From: Paenibacillus auburnensis
Lineage (GTDB): Bacteria; Bacillota; Bacilli; Paenibacillales; Paenibacillaceae
NCBI RefSeq assembly: GCF_927798115.1
Contig: NZ_CAKMMG010000010.1
Coordinates: 150,552-214,551, forward strand
Direction: 5' to 3'
Length of the DNA: 64,000 nt
The notes below the pieces were generated by a model that was not told the DNA's origin, did not search any database, and saw nothing but the letters and a program-made list of their open reading frames with translations. Made by a program: the position numbers and the translations under genes. Positions 25,331 through 34,784 of the stretch are shown piece by piece (within the stretch, counting starts at the first letter, position 1; the number at the start of each line of letters is the position of its first letter).

Positions 25331-27336
25331 TCGAACAGCCCCTCTTTCGCTTCAATTTCAGCCAGCACTTCCAGCAGTCTGGCTTCTGCTTCCTTACTTG
25401 TTCCTTCAAGCTGTACCGCAGCGTTGGACAAATGTCCGCCGCCGCCCAGCTTCTCCATCACTACCTGAACATTCATCCGCCCGAGTGAACGGGCGCTGAT
25501 GCCGATCAGGCCGTCAGGCCGCTCACTGATGACAAAGGACGCCACCACGTTAGTCATCCCAAGCAGCGTATCGGCAGTCTGGGCGATAAGCAGCTGCGGG
25601 ATTTTCATTCCCGGTGCGGTTACAACCAGCGCTATATGATCATACACCATTCGCGCATGCTTGATAATTTCGGCTTTGGAGATATACTCCTGTAAATCCT
25701 CCTTCAGCATCCGCTGGATGAGGATTGTATCCGCCCCGATCCGCCGCAGGAAACCTGCCGCTTCAAAGGTGCGGGATCCGGTATGGAGGGCAAAATGCTT
25801 CGTGTCTACCGTAATCCCGGCGAGCAGCATGGTTGCCTCCAGCGGACTAAGCTTGATCTTATCGTGGATATACTGCAGCAGCTCTGTCACAAGCTCACAG
25901 GTGGAGGATGCATACGGCTCAAGATACACCAGCACCGCTTCGTTGATGAATTCCTCGCCCCGCCGGTGATGGTCTACGACCACAATCCGGCTGGCATATT
26001 GCACGAGTCGCGGCTCCATCGTCATTGAAGCCTTATGGGTATCTACAACGATCAGCAGTGTATGCTCAGTCATGACCTGCAGCGCCTGCTCTGTGGTGAT
26101 AAAGGTCTTATACAGATCCTCGTCCCGCTTGATCTGCTCCATCATCCGGGTAATGGAGGGATTAGGCGTCTCCATTACAATACTGGCTTCCACATTGTAC
26201 ATCTGGGCCGCCTTGAGCAGGCCAATCGCTGCCCCTACGGCATCGATATCAGGGTTACGGTGCCCCATAATCAGCACCTTATCGCTCTCCTGCATCAGAT
26301 CGCGCAGGGCATGGGCAATAACCCGCGCCCGGACTCTCGTCCGCTTCTCTGCGGCGTTGCTCTTGCCGCCGTAGAAGGACAGGCGCTGGCCCGCCTTCAC
26401 GGCTGCCTGGTCTCCGCCTCGTCCCAGCGCCATGTCCAGACTGGACTGCGCCAGCGCTCCCAGCTCGCTGGCAGACTCTGCGCCATACGCGAGGCCGATG
26501 CTCAGCGTCATCGGCACCTTGAGGTCGGCAGTCATTTCGCGCACCTCATCGAGGATGACAAACCGGCTCTCCTCCAGTGCCTGCAGGCTGCGATGATTAA
26601 GCAGCATCAGATATCGTTCGGAAGACAGCCGCCGGAGATACACCTCGAACTGCTTGCTCCACTCGGTAATCTCACTGGCCACCTTGGCGATCAGCGAGGT
26701 ACGCTGCTGATCATCCATGCCCTGAGCCGCTTCATCGAGATTGTCCATCATTACAATGCCGATAGCCAGTTTCTCTTCTTCATAGCGCTCGCGCAGCACT
26801 ACAAGCTCAGTAATGTCATATAGATACAGCATACGTTCACTAGGAATAATCACAGCCTGGTAATACCGGTCGTCTACAGTGATCTCCTGTCTGACATCCT
26901 TAAGTGTGCCGAGGTCCTTAGCGGTTTCCCGCTTGACCGGACCAGTGCCCGTCAGTCCAGGCACTACATCAGGTAGTAATTCCTGCAGCTCTTCGCCTAC
27001 CAGCGATTTGCGGCTAAAAATATCACTGGCATTACGGTTGTTCCACTCCACCGTGCGGTCCTCGCTGTAGAGGATGATTCCAAGGGGGAGCATACTGACC
27101 GCTTCCCCTTCGACCCGCTTGATACGAAAGGACAGGCCGTTAATATATTCCACCAGATTGCGCCGGAACGCCAGCTCCGCCTGCAGCATCGAGAAGCACA
27201 AGGTGCCGGCCAGAAACAGACTGGTCACACCCAGAACCCAGTTGTAGATACTGACGATGATAATAAGGACCAGCAGCAGCATAAACGCCCAGACGGTATG
27301 ATAGCCGTGCCAGCGTCTTTGCAGAAATTTAGGCAT
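25327..27336 (-). CDS. gdpP: Cyclic-di-AMP phosphodiesterase GdpP
   Basis: Membrane-bound enzyme that hydrolyses c-di-AMP to pApA, linked to potassium and wall homeostasis and beta-lactam tolerance. The 669 residues have two N-terminal helices (about 12-55), a PAS-like domain, a degenerate GGDEF domain and a DHH/DHHA1 domain with GHRNPDIDA, VDHHRRGEEF and the late GGGGHLSNAA. The catalytic metal-binding Asp/His residues are intact. Start ATG follows GGTGAGAGG, 11 bases after yybS. Confidence 0.95.
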   Translation of the reverse strand: MPKFLQRRWHGYHTVWAFMLLLVLIIIVSIYNWVLGVTSLFLAGTLCFSMLQAELAFRRNLVEYINGLSFRIKRVEGEAVSMLPLGIILYSEDRTVEWNNRNASDIFSRKSLVGEELQELLPDVVPGLTGTGPVKRETAKDLGTLKDVRQEITVDDRYYQAVIIPSERMLYLYDITELVVLRERYEEEKLAIGIVMMDNLDEAAQGMDDQQRTSLIAKVASEITEWSKQFEVYLRRLSSERYLMLLNHRSLQALEESRFVILDEVREMTADLKVPMTLSIGLAYGAESASELGALAQSSLDMALGRGGDQAAVKAGQRLSFYGGKSNAAEKRTRVRARVIAHALRDLMQESDKVLIMGHRNPDIDAVGAAIGLLKAAQMYNVEASIVMETPNPSITRMMEQIKRDEDLYKTFITTEQALQVMTEHTLLIVVDTHKASMTMEPRLVQYASRIVVVDHHRRGEEFINEAVLVYLEPYASSTCELVTELLQYIHDKIKLSPLEATMLLAGITVDTKHFALHTGSRTFEAAGFLRRIGADTILIQRMLKEDLQEYISKAEIIKHARMVYDHIALVVTAPGMKIPQLLIAQTADTLLGMTNVVASFVISERPDGLIGISARSLGRMNVQVVMEKLGGGGHLSNAAVQLEGTSKEAEARLLEVLAEIEAKEGLFE

Positions 27337-27347
27337 GACCTCTCACC

Positions 27348-28265
27348 CTATCGTTTCGATTTCTTCACAAGCTCCCGCAGCGGGAACGCAATATCGATAA
27401 TACCGATAATCCAAAGCCCCGGCAGCCAGGCAACGAGCAGTGACAGCAATATAGCCACAATCTTACTCCACTTGCGCTCATGGACCAGGAAGAACACGAA
27501 CCCGATGGTCTGAATCTTAAATACAATTTGGAGTAATGGCAGCATATTGGCGGAGATCATCAGCATAAAGCTGCTATCCGAATTGCCAGAGAACAGGCTA
27601 ATTACAACGCCCAGCAGATAGTACCAGATAAAAGATCTTGAAAGTCTCCATTCGCGCGCAGGCTTCAGCTTCGGAACCGCATATCCCATACTGTTAAGGA
27701 TAGGGCGAACAATGGAGTGGGTGATTACAGCCATCATAAAGGAGCTTAGAATCAGAGTCATCGGAATGACCTGTATCGTCATATGACTGATTGTGTTTAC
27801 ATCCTCAGATGTAAGGTTGAACTCACTGATCATCGGATTGCCTGTACCCAGATCGGAGAGCGGAGACATTACCATTTGCATCATATCATTCACGTAAGTG
27901 GAAAGATCAAAATTGAACAGCGCTGTACCAATCACCAGCAGCAGCAGAAACTCACCCAGAATGGTAACGGTTCCTGCCATGATGGTGGATAATGCCGAGG
28001 AGCGTCTTTTATACCATCGTCCCATCACTAAAGCCGGGATCAGGAAATACAGTGCTAACAATACGTAGACAGGTGTAATCAGGCCTACAATCAGCAGGAT
28101 CGGCAATAGATGCACAATAAACTGTTTTGTACTCAGGGTAGTGAACAACACTACGGCCGGAATAGTTAAGAAAAGTGTAGTAATGATGAGCAGCGGGGTT
28201 GATAGGGATAGCAGCAGCAGCAAGTAGGCGATGCTCCATGCCACAGATGTCCAGCGAAATTTCAA
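27348..28265 (-). CDS. yybS: YybS-like DUF2232 multi-spanning membrane protein
   Basis: The 305 residues contain roughly eight hydrophobic helices and match the DUF2232/YybS family, which co-occurs with gdpP and rplI. Its role is unknown; some relatives resemble membrane components of energy-coupled transporters. The start is TTG (TTG AAA TTT), with AGAGGTG 7 bases upstream; no ATG is placed nearby. It lies 6 bases after the MazG-like gene. Confidence 0.85.
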   Translation of the reverse strand: MKFRWTSVAWSIAYLLLLLSLSTPLLIITTLFLTIPAVVLFTTLSTKQFIVHLLPILLIVGLITPVYVLLALYFLIPALVMGRWYKRRSSALSTIMAGTVTILGEFLLLLVIGTALFNFDLSTYVNDMMQMVMSPLSDLGTGNPMISEFNLTSEDVNTISHMTIQVIPMTLILSSFMMAVITHSIVRPILNSMGYAVPKLKPAREWRLSRSFIWYYLLGVVISLFSGNSDSSFMLMISANMLPLLQIVFKIQTIGFVFFLVHERKWSKIVAILLSLLVAWLPGLWIIGIIDIAFPLRELVKKSKR

Positions 28266-28271
28266 CAGTTT

Positions 28272-28583
28272 TCACCTCTTACGCATATGTTCTTCTAACG
28301 CAGATATATCCTGGTACCATTCTTCAAGCTGATGCCCTTCCTGCCTGTGCTTTCTTAGCTTCTCCAGTAATAAATCATCCAGTTCGCGGTAAGGAATGCC
28401 AAGTCTGCGGCCCAAGATATAAGAGCTCATAATCAGACTCGCCAGACTGTCGCCTACACGGGCGGTACTGCCTTCCCAAAGCGCTTTAAATAACCGTGAG
28501 ACTTGATCGATTACTTCGGTCTTTAACCACTCAATAACCTTGGCGCGTTTGGCCACATCCAGATCCTTCGGCACATTGGGCAT
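28272..28583 (-). CDS. MazG-like family protein
   Basis: A 103-residue helical protein of the MazG-like family (relatives of nucleotide pyrophosphatases). It starts MPNVPKDLDVAKRAKVIEWLK. The sequence has the four-helix pattern, but I see no complete EExxE metal site, so catalytic activity is doubtful. ATG follows GGTAGAGAG. It is the first gene of the yybS-gdpP-rplI-dnaB cluster. Confidence 0.75.
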   Translation of the reverse strand: MPNVPKDLDVAKRAKVIEWLKTEVIDQVSRLFKALWEGSTARVGDSLASLIMSSYILGRRLGIPYRELDDLLLEKLRKHRQEGHQLEEWYQDISALEEHMRKR

Positions 28584-28686
28584 GTCTCTCTACCTCCGGC
28601 AAAAAGCATTATTCTCCATTATAGCATAAATATTTCCCAGTCACACGGGAGGGTCCGGCCCCCTGGTAACTGCAAATACTTGCCTT

Positions 28687-28731
28687 TCAAAAAAGGCCCG
28701 CATTCCGTTATCGCCGGAAATACAGGCCCTA
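28687..28731 (-). terminator. Terminator after CBS-domain gene
   Basis: AGGGCCTG...TTTCCG pairs with CGGAA...CGGGCCTT, followed by TTTTTT on the minus strand. Confidence 0.85.
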
Positions 28732-28762
28732 AAGTTCATCTGCTTCTGCCGTGATATATAGG

Positions 28763-29188
28763 TTATAAAGATTCCTGCGATTGCCGGGAGACGACCTTCT
28801 CACAATATTCAATGATTTGACTCCGGCGGACAATACCGATGAACCGGTTCATGTCATCAACCACCGGCACAAAGTTCTGCACTTTAGCCAGGTTGATCAG
28901 ATCTTCCATATCAGCATCGATCGAGACCGGCAGATTATTCATCCGCAGCGGTACATCCTTCAGCAAATATTTTGAAGCATTCTCAAAGGTAACCGTCCCG
29001 CCCGAATCCTTCATGTACCAGAGCAGATCCCCTTCTGTCACCGTGCCGGCATATTCTCCGTTGCGGTTCAGAATCGGTACAGCGGTATAGCGGTGAAACT
29101 CCATCCGTTCCAAGGTCTGGCGCAGTGTTGAATCCAAGGTAACACAGGCCACTTCTTGTTTAGGAAGTAAAAAAAACGCAATATTCAT
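28763..29188 (-). CDS. CBS-domain pair protein
   Basis: The 141 residues form two tandem CBS motifs (about 8-60 and 75-130), a Bateman module that binds adenosine nucleotides such as AMP, ATP or c-di-AMP. Typical segments are YTAVPILNRNGEYAGTVTEGDLL and NFVPVVDDMNRFIGIVRRSQII. There is no attached enzymatic domain, so it is a stand-alone sensor or adaptor; its partner is unknown. ATG follows GGAGGATCAAGAG. Confidence 0.9.
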   Translation of the reverse strand: MNIAFFLLPKQEVACVTLDSTLRQTLERMEFHRYTAVPILNRNGEYAGTVTEGDLLWYMKDSGGTVTFENASKYLLKDVPLRMNNLPVSIDADMEDLINLAKVQNFVPVVDDMNRFIGIVRRSQIIEYCEKVVSRQSQESL

Positions 29189-29302
29189 CTCTTGATCCTC
29201 CTCAAAGAGTTCCGAAGGAATTAACCCTGCTATTTAGGGCACCCGTAGTAATACGCCTTACCCAGCAATTCGTTCCACTCCATTATACCATGAAGACAGG
29301 AA

Positions 29303-29335
29303 GCAGCAGCCACTAACATTACACATGGCTGCTGC
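29303..29335 (-). terminator. Possible terminator after LCP gene
   Basis: GCAGCAGCCA and TGGCTGCTGC form a perfect 10-bp stem with a 13-nt loop, 34 bases after the stop. The T-run is poor, so termination is uncertain. Confidence 0.5.
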
Positions 29336-29368
29336 ATTCTTACTCTTATGGTATTTGCTACGGGCTGA

Positions 29369-30406
29369 TTACTGTGCTGCTGCTGTAGCCGAAGGCTCCA
29401 GTGCATTTTCAGCCTTGCCCGGCTCGATCAGCTGGCTTACCGGAGTGCCGGCATTCATCCAGTTGTCGATCATCGTTCTGGCTTCGCTCAAATCCTCTTC
29501 ATCGACGATATCGTAATATACACCGTTAATCTTTTTGCCTTCACCCATGACGGTAAAGCTGGAAATATCCATATCCTTGCCGCCCATAAACTTTTTGGCG
29601 AGACTAATAATGGTGGAAGGCTGCAGGTCAGTCTTGAAATTCTCGCCCATAATATCGAGCAGTTCAGGGATTTTGCCAATTTGGCTGATTGATAACATTT
29701 TATTCGCAACTACATCAATAAAGACCTGCTGGCGTTTCGTCCGGTTAAAATCGCTGTCTTCGCGGTAGCGGGTATAATTAAGGGCTTCTTCGCCGCTATA
29801 GTTTGATTTGCCGCCTTCGATGGTGAACTTCTCATGATCAGCGCCTTTGTTCACAATATCCTTTTTGATGGGCAGCGGAACACCGCCGATGGCATCGACC
29901 GCATCCTTAAGTCCCTGGAAATTGATCGTTGCATAATATTGAATGTCATGGCCGAGCAGCGCTTCCAGTGTATCTTTTGCCATCTGCTGACCGCCGAAAG
30001 CATACGCATGGGTGATTTTATCCTTTTTGTTGCCCTTGTGCCCGATGATTTCCGTATACGTATCGCGAGGGATGGAGATCAGCAGAATTTTGTAATCCTC
30101 CGGACGGATAACGGCATAGATCATCGTATCCGAACGTGCTGTCTCATTCGCCCGCTGATCTGTCCCCAGCAGCATTAAGGAGAACGGATCGCTTTTGTAG
30201 ACAACGGGTTCCGCTTGTACAGTGGACGTGCTGTCCTTAACCAGCGGCTCATACGACTCTTCTGCCAGTTTGGACTCCACCCGGTCGGCCAGGAAAAGAT
30301 CAAAGGCCAGGACAGAAAGCGGTTTTTGAAACAAAAAGCCTCCGGCGAGAATGACTACAACGGCTATAAGAGCTATATACCTTTTTTTAAACTTATTTTT
30401 TTTCAT
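29369..30406 (-). CDS. LCP family (LytR-CpsA-Psr) glycopolymer ligase
   Basis: Membrane-anchored phosphotransferase that attaches teichoic acid or other glycopolymers to peptidoglycan. The 345 residues have a basic N-terminus and one helix (about 11-28), then the LCP domain with conserved Asp and Arg (LLGTDQRANETARSDTMIYAV, ISIPRDTYTEI, DAIGGVPL, LNYTRYREDSDFNRTKRQ). The ATG follows GAAGGAAG; a longer in-frame reading has no ribosome-binding site. Confidence 0.93.
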   Translation of the reverse strand: MKKNKFKKRYIALIAVVVILAGGFLFQKPLSVLAFDLFLADRVESKLAEESYEPLVKDSTSTVQAEPVVYKSDPFSLMLLGTDQRANETARSDTMIYAVIRPEDYKILLISIPRDTYTEIIGHKGNKKDKITHAYAFGGQQMAKDTLEALLGHDIQYYATINFQGLKDAVDAIGGVPLPIKKDIVNKGADHEKFTIEGGKSNYSGEEALNYTRYREDSDFNRTKRQQVFIDVVANKMLSISQIGKIPELLDIMGENFKTDLQPSTIISLAKKFMGGKDMDISSFTVMGEGKKINGVYYDIVDEEDLSEARTMIDNWMNAGTPVSQLIEPGKAENALEPSATAAAQ

Positions 30407-30808
30407 AAATGGCTTCCTTCTTTGTGTTGGAATATACAGAATAAACAAATGATTGCTTGCGATCTATTTACAATGCCTACCCGTCGCTTACCAGGCACTC
30501 ATGTCTGAATTTCTCTAGGCCGTTTCACTTGCCCTATTCGGTCTTATTGTCCCCCCTTTCAGGAATCAGGGTCGTTCTAATTGTAGAATAAACCTGGAAA
30601 ACTGCTTTGACACAAACAATATTTCTATTGTAATCACTTGTGCCTTAAAAAGAAATAACAAAAAACGACATTAATAGTACGTTAGCTGCCGGTAATTACT
30701 TAAGTATATGACGCTCAAAATTGCGATTTGTTTTATTCCGGCAAAAAAAAACAGAACCGGCAGGCCCTATGCGTATACATCACGGGGGCCCTGCGGTTCT
30801 GTTGCTGT
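30407..30808 (-). other. Gap between oppA-like and LCP genes
   Basis: Of these 402 bases, 30743-30802 is the terminator of the oppA-like gene. The remaining 335 bases are the upstream region of the LCP gene, AT-rich with several TACAAT-like -10 candidates but no well-spaced -35. No ORF or RNA gene is supported. Confidence 0.5.
30743..30802 (-). terminator. Terminator after oppA-like gene
   Basis: AACAGAACCG and CGGTTCTGTT, with further paired AGGGCCC/GGGCCT, form a long stem followed by a T-run of nine on the minus strand. Confidence 0.9.
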
Positions 30809-32524
30809 TTAATCTATTTCCTTAATCCACCACTTGTCCGGCTCAATAATATTGCTCATGGAATCGACATGCACACCCTGCAGGCGCTTGTTCACAGCAG
30901 TAATATTTACCCGCTCTGCAAAAAAGATCATCGGTACTTCCTCATTAATCAGCTTCTGCCATTCATAATAAATCTGCTTCCGGTATTCCTTATCATAGGC
31001 TTTGTTCCCCACTCCTTCACGGATCAGCTCTTCACTTTGCTCTGAGGACCAGCGGGAGTAGTTCCACAAATCGGTTGCCCGCCAGAGTCCTGAAGGATCG
31101 GGGTCGCTTGCCAGTCCCCATACTCCGTTGAATAATTCAACAGTAGAGTCATCCTTTTCCACTGCCTCATAAAACAGATTCAGCTCCTTGAGTGCCCCGC
31201 CATTCAGCCGCACATCTAACCCTACATCCCGCCAGTTCTGTAAAATAGCCTGTGTACGCTCTTCGGTTGTACTGCTGCCGCTCATAGCATCATAATGAAT
31301 AACCAGCTTCTGGCCCTTCGGATCCTCACGCATTCCATCGCCATCTACATCGAGATAACCCGCTTCATCAAGCAGAACCTCCGCCTTCTCCGGGCTGTAT
31401 GGATACGTATCAATTTCAGTATCGGGAATCTTGGCCCAGCTGGAGCTTGGAATCGGTGTCTCAATCAGCTTGCCCAGTCCATAGGAGTATTGGTTAATGA
31501 TCCCTTCCCGGTCCAAGGCGTAATACATTGCTTTGCGCAGACGTTTGTCGGTGAATTTGGGGTTGTCCATCACATTCCGCTGTGCAGTTTCATCCCAATG
31601 GCCGAATTTAAAGCCTATGTATTCGTAAGACAGCTCCGGCGATTGCATAAGGGATATGTTATCGAGCTCTTTAAGTGCGGCAAAGGTATCCCGCGGTGCC
31701 GTACCAATATCAATGCCGCCCGTTTTCAAAAGTCCGGTAATCTCACTCTCCTTTACTACCTTATAATTAATACCATCTAATAAAGCCTTGCCCTTATAAT
31801 AATTATCAAACCGCTGCATCCGGACAAGCTGGCCGGGCTGAATCTCCTTCACCTCAAAGGGGCCAATGCCGATCGGCCTCTTGCGTACCTGATCACTGTC
31901 GGCCATATCTTTAACAGCTACTCCGCTAAAATATTTCTTATTCATCGGATACGGCCACAAGTTGTCGATGGTGTTCACCCGTGCCGAATTCACGGTAATC
32001 CTTAGTGTGTACGGGTCTATAACCTTTACACCGCTTAGCTCATCTGTTTCTCCGCGATGGTAGGCTTCCACGCCCTTTATCATTTCCACACTATAATACC
32101 TGGAGCCTGTATAATCAGGGCTTGCAATCGTCTCCAGCGCAAATTTCCAGTCTTCAACCGTTAATTCATCTCCATTATGCCAGCGGACCCCCGGTCTGAT
32201 GTTGAAGGTAAATACGGTATGGTCATCGGATTCCTTCCAGGAAGCGATGTTAGGAACGGTTGTCAAATCATCCTTCACAGTAAACATGGCCTCAGTAATG
32301 AAATCAAGCACATTGGAATCATCGTCGCCCTCAAAAAACGCCGGGTCAAACAGGCCCTGGAACGGAGCAGTATATGCATAAGTAACGGTACCGCCTGAGA
32401 TGGCTTTATCCTCCGCCTTGCTGTAGCGTACCGGGTAGGAATCGCCGCCTGAACCAGCGCCATTACATGCCGACAGAATAATAGTCATTACCAGCAGAAG
32501 TCCGCTGATCTTCAATTTAAGCAT
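30809..32524 (-). CDS. Oligopeptide-binding lipoprotein, OppA/SBP family 5
   Basis: Solute-binding lipoprotein of peptide ABC importers. The 571 residues begin MLKLKISGLLLVMTIILSAC with lipobox LSAC. The mature part has SBP_bac_5 features (WHNGDELTVEDWKFALE, RKPIGIGPFEVKEI, LRKAMYYALDREGI, DEAGYLDVDGDGMREDP). The start follows AAAGGAAGG. It is an orphan: no permease or ATPase gene is adjacent, so it must use a distant importer or act in sensing. A catabolite-responsive element lies 35 bases upstream. Confidence 0.93.
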   Translation of the reverse strand: MLKLKISGLLLVMTIILSACNGAGSGGDSYPVRYSKAEDKAISGGTVTYAYTAPFQGLFDPAFFEGDDDSNVLDFITEAMFTVKDDLTTVPNIASWKESDDHTVFTFNIRPGVRWHNGDELTVEDWKFALETIASPDYTGSRYYSVEMIKGVEAYHRGETDELSGVKVIDPYTLRITVNSARVNTIDNLWPYPMNKKYFSGVAVKDMADSDQVRKRPIGIGPFEVKEIQPGQLVRMQRFDNYYKGKALLDGINYKVVKESEITGLLKTGGIDIGTAPRDTFAALKELDNISLMQSPELSYEYIGFKFGHWDETAQRNVMDNPKFTDKRLRKAMYYALDREGIINQYSYGLGKLIETPIPSSSWAKIPDTEIDTYPYSPEKAEVLLDEAGYLDVDGDGMREDPKGQKLVIHYDAMSGSSTTEERTQAILQNWRDVGLDVRLNGGALKELNLFYEAVEKDDSTVELFNGVWGLASDPDPSGLWRATDLWNYSRWSSEQSEELIREGVGNKAYDKEYRKQIYYEWQKLINEEVPMIFFAERVNITAVNKRLQGVHVDSMSNIIEPDKWWIKEID

Positions 32525-32558
32525 GAAGTCCTTCCTTTCTTCTATACCTGCATTCAAG

Positions 32559-32572
32559 TGAAAGCGTTTTCT
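32559..32572 (-). promoter_or_regulatory. cre-like site (CcpA) upstream of oppA-like gene
   Basis: TGAAAGCGTTTTCT matches the cre consensus TGWAANCGNTNWCA at all but the last position. It is 35 bases before the start codon, so it would lie downstream of the promoter, a typical place for repression. Confidence 0.55.
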
Positions 32573-32757
32573 AATATTTATTTTATTAAAAATGGTTTTT
32601 ATTACTCTCATCTAATTCCATAATAAGCTATATATATCATATAATGCGTAAATTTTTAAATCATGAATTTAACAAACTACAATATTGAGGATAACCAATA
32701 ATCGAGCAGATGTGAAGCCCAATAAATGGATGCTGTATCTGAGAGGTTATTCTCCCG

Positions 32758-32787
32758 GCAAAAAAGGCCTGCCCAACGGGCAGACCT
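32758..32787 (-). terminator. Terminator after MutS2-like gene
   Basis: AGGTCTGCCC-GTT-GGGCAGGCCT then TTTTT on the minus strand. Confidence 0.9.
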
Positions 32788-32805
32788 GCAGCTATAAATC
32801 TCCGT

Positions 32806-34764
32806 TCAATCCTCTTCGTCTGTGCGGATGATGCTTAACCCCTCTACATGCCGTTTTCGCATCAGCTTGCGCTTTTTTCGGTCTTCCTTGGTCTCGAAAA
32901 TAATATCAAAATCGTAGTCCTCCGGGTACAGCTCATCCTTAGACAAGTAGGGTTTCAGCCGTTTATGGTTGAAGCGCATTTTTTCCTTCTGGATCATTAC
33001 ACCGACTATGCCCATACTGTCTTGTTTTGCATAAACGATTCCTGTCCGGTTAAGGGAGCTGACATAAACGGCATCGCCAATTTCAAAGCCGGATGACGGG
33101 TTTTTGTTGTCTTTTGCCGAATCCGCCTCTTCCTCTACCCGGGCTGGCTTATCTTCCCCAGGATTTCTGCGCAGCTCATGCTTGGCATATGCTCTTATGC
33201 CCTTCCCTCTGCCTGCCGCCGTCTCCGGACCCTGCTGCTCCCGCTGCTGCACCACGAGCTGGTGTGAACGCCGGATAACCTCCGCAGGAATGCCCAGCTT
33301 CTCGGCAATTTGCAGCGCGTAACTCTCTCCAGCCTCGCCGATTGTCAGCCGATATAATGGCTGCAGTGTATCCTTATCAAACTCCATCCGCGCATTTTCG
33401 AAACCCGGGGTAGACGCTGCGAATACTTTTAGCTCGCTAAAATGTGTGGTAACTATGATATTGGCCCCACGCCGGTTCAGCTCCTCCAGAATAGCAATGG
33501 AGAGTGCAAAGCCCTCTCCCGGGTCTGTCCCCGCCGCAAGCTCATCAATCAGCAGCAGCACACCTCTGCCAGCGTAACGCAGCATCCCCTCTATACTCTT
33601 CATCTGGGCCGAGAAGGTGCTTAGAGACTGTGTGAGGCTCTGTCCGTCTCCGATCACACTGATCATATCTGAGAATACCGTAAAATCGCTGTCCTCCTCT
33701 ACGGGAACCAGCAGCCCGGACTGTACCATCGCGGTCAGGAGGCCCAGCGTCTTGAGAACAACTGTTTTCCCGCCGGTATTAGGGCCGGTAACAATCAGTG
33801 ATTTATAGCCCTGGCCAAACTCCAGGCTTACAGGTACCATATCCTTCAGTTCGGGATGTCTGCCGCCGTTCATCCGTAAGAATCCACGCTCATTCAAGGC
33901 CACCTTCCTAGCCCCGAGAGTTCTGGCGTATTTAGCCTTGGCAAAGATGAAATCATAGGTGCCTGTTACCTCAATATTGATACGCAGCGCCTCCTGCTCT
34001 TGCTCTACAAGGCCGCTCAGCATACTCAGGATGATACTCTCTTCTCTGGCTTCATCCGCTGCCAGCAGCTCAAGCTCGCCCTGCAGGGCGGCTACCTCAT
34101 AAGGCTCCACGAACACTGTCTGCCCGCTGGTGGACTGGTCCAGCACAGACCCCTTCACCTGCTTGTGATACTCCCGTTTCACAGGGATCACATACCGGCC
34201 GCCCCGCATGCTGACCAGGTTCTCCTGAAGGATCGACTGATGCCTGGACATAATGCTCTCCAGCTTCCTTTGCAGCCGTTCCTTAGCTACTGCCAGCTTC
34301 TTCCGCACCCGCTCCAGTCCCTTGCTTGCCTGATCATCAATTACCCCGAAGCGGATACAGCGTTCAATCTCTTCCCTTACCTGCCTCAGCTCCAGCAGTG
34401 ACGCTCCATAAGCAGCAATACGCGGGGCAATCTGCTCTTTAGAGGCCATATACTTGCGCAGCTGAGTGCAGCTGTTCAGGAAAGTAACGATGGCTGTGAA
34501 ATCCTGCTCATTGTAGAGATACCCGGTACCCATCAGAGACATGATCCATTCGATACCCTCTAATGAAGGCAGTGGAACACTTGCCCCGCGCTCCAGCAGC
34601 TCCTTGGCCTCTTCTGTTTCATCCATTGCCCGGTGTATAGCCGGCAGATATGTCATCGGACTCAGTTCACTCACCATTCTCCGGCCTTCATAGGATACGG
34701 CATGCCGTGCTACATCCTTTTTAATATCTTCATACCCGAGTGTGCTTAGACTTTCCAAATTCAC
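32806..34764 (-). CDS. MutS2-like ATPase without Smr domain
   Basis: MutS2-family ABC-type ATPase of 652 residues; canonical MutS2 has about 780-790. It has MutS lever and clamp regions in the first half, Walker A GPNTGGKT at about 327-334, Walker B with LLLIDELAAGTDPGEG at about 403-418 and the switch His in TTHFSELK. A KOW-like segment (GDAVYVSSLNRTGIVYAK, about 560-605) is followed by a basic tail. The C-terminal Smr nuclease domain and its motifs are absent. Canonical MutS2 acts in ribosome rescue (splitting collided ribosomes), and ATPase plus KOW is what remains here. The start is GTG after GAGGAGGAATACCA; a TTG further upstream would contain the ribosome-binding site. Two terminators and a short upstream ORF precede it. 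Confidence 0.88.
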   Translation of the reverse strand: MNLESLSTLGYEDIKKDVARHAVSYEGRRMVSELSPMTYLPAIHRAMDETEEAKELLERGASVPLPSLEGIEWIMSLMGTGYLYNEQDFTAIVTFLNSCTQLRKYMASKEQIAPRIAAYGASLLELRQVREEIERCIRFGVIDDQASKGLERVRKKLAVAKERLQRKLESIMSRHQSILQENLVSMRGGRYVIPVKREYHKQVKGSVLDQSTSGQTVFVEPYEVAALQGELELLAADEAREESIILSMLSGLVEQEQEALRINIEVTGTYDFIFAKAKYARTLGARKVALNERGFLRMNGGRHPELKDMVPVSLEFGQGYKSLIVTGPNTGGKTVVLKTLGLLTAMVQSGLLVPVEEDSDFTVFSDMISVIGDGQSLTQSLSTFSAQMKSIEGMLRYAGRGVLLLIDELAAGTDPGEGFALSIAILEELNRRGANIIVTTHFSELKVFAASTPGFENARMEFDKDTLQPLYRLTIGEAGESYALQIAEKLGIPAEVIRRSHQLVVQQREQQGPETAAGRGKGIRAYAKHELRRNPGEDKPARVEEEADSAKDNKNPSSGFEIGDAVYVSSLNRTGIVYAKQDSMGIVGVMIQKEKMRFNHKRLKPYLSKDELYPEDYDFDIIFETKEDRKKRKLMRKRHVEGLSIIRTDEED

Positions 34765-34784
34765 TGGTATTCCTCCTCTATTCT

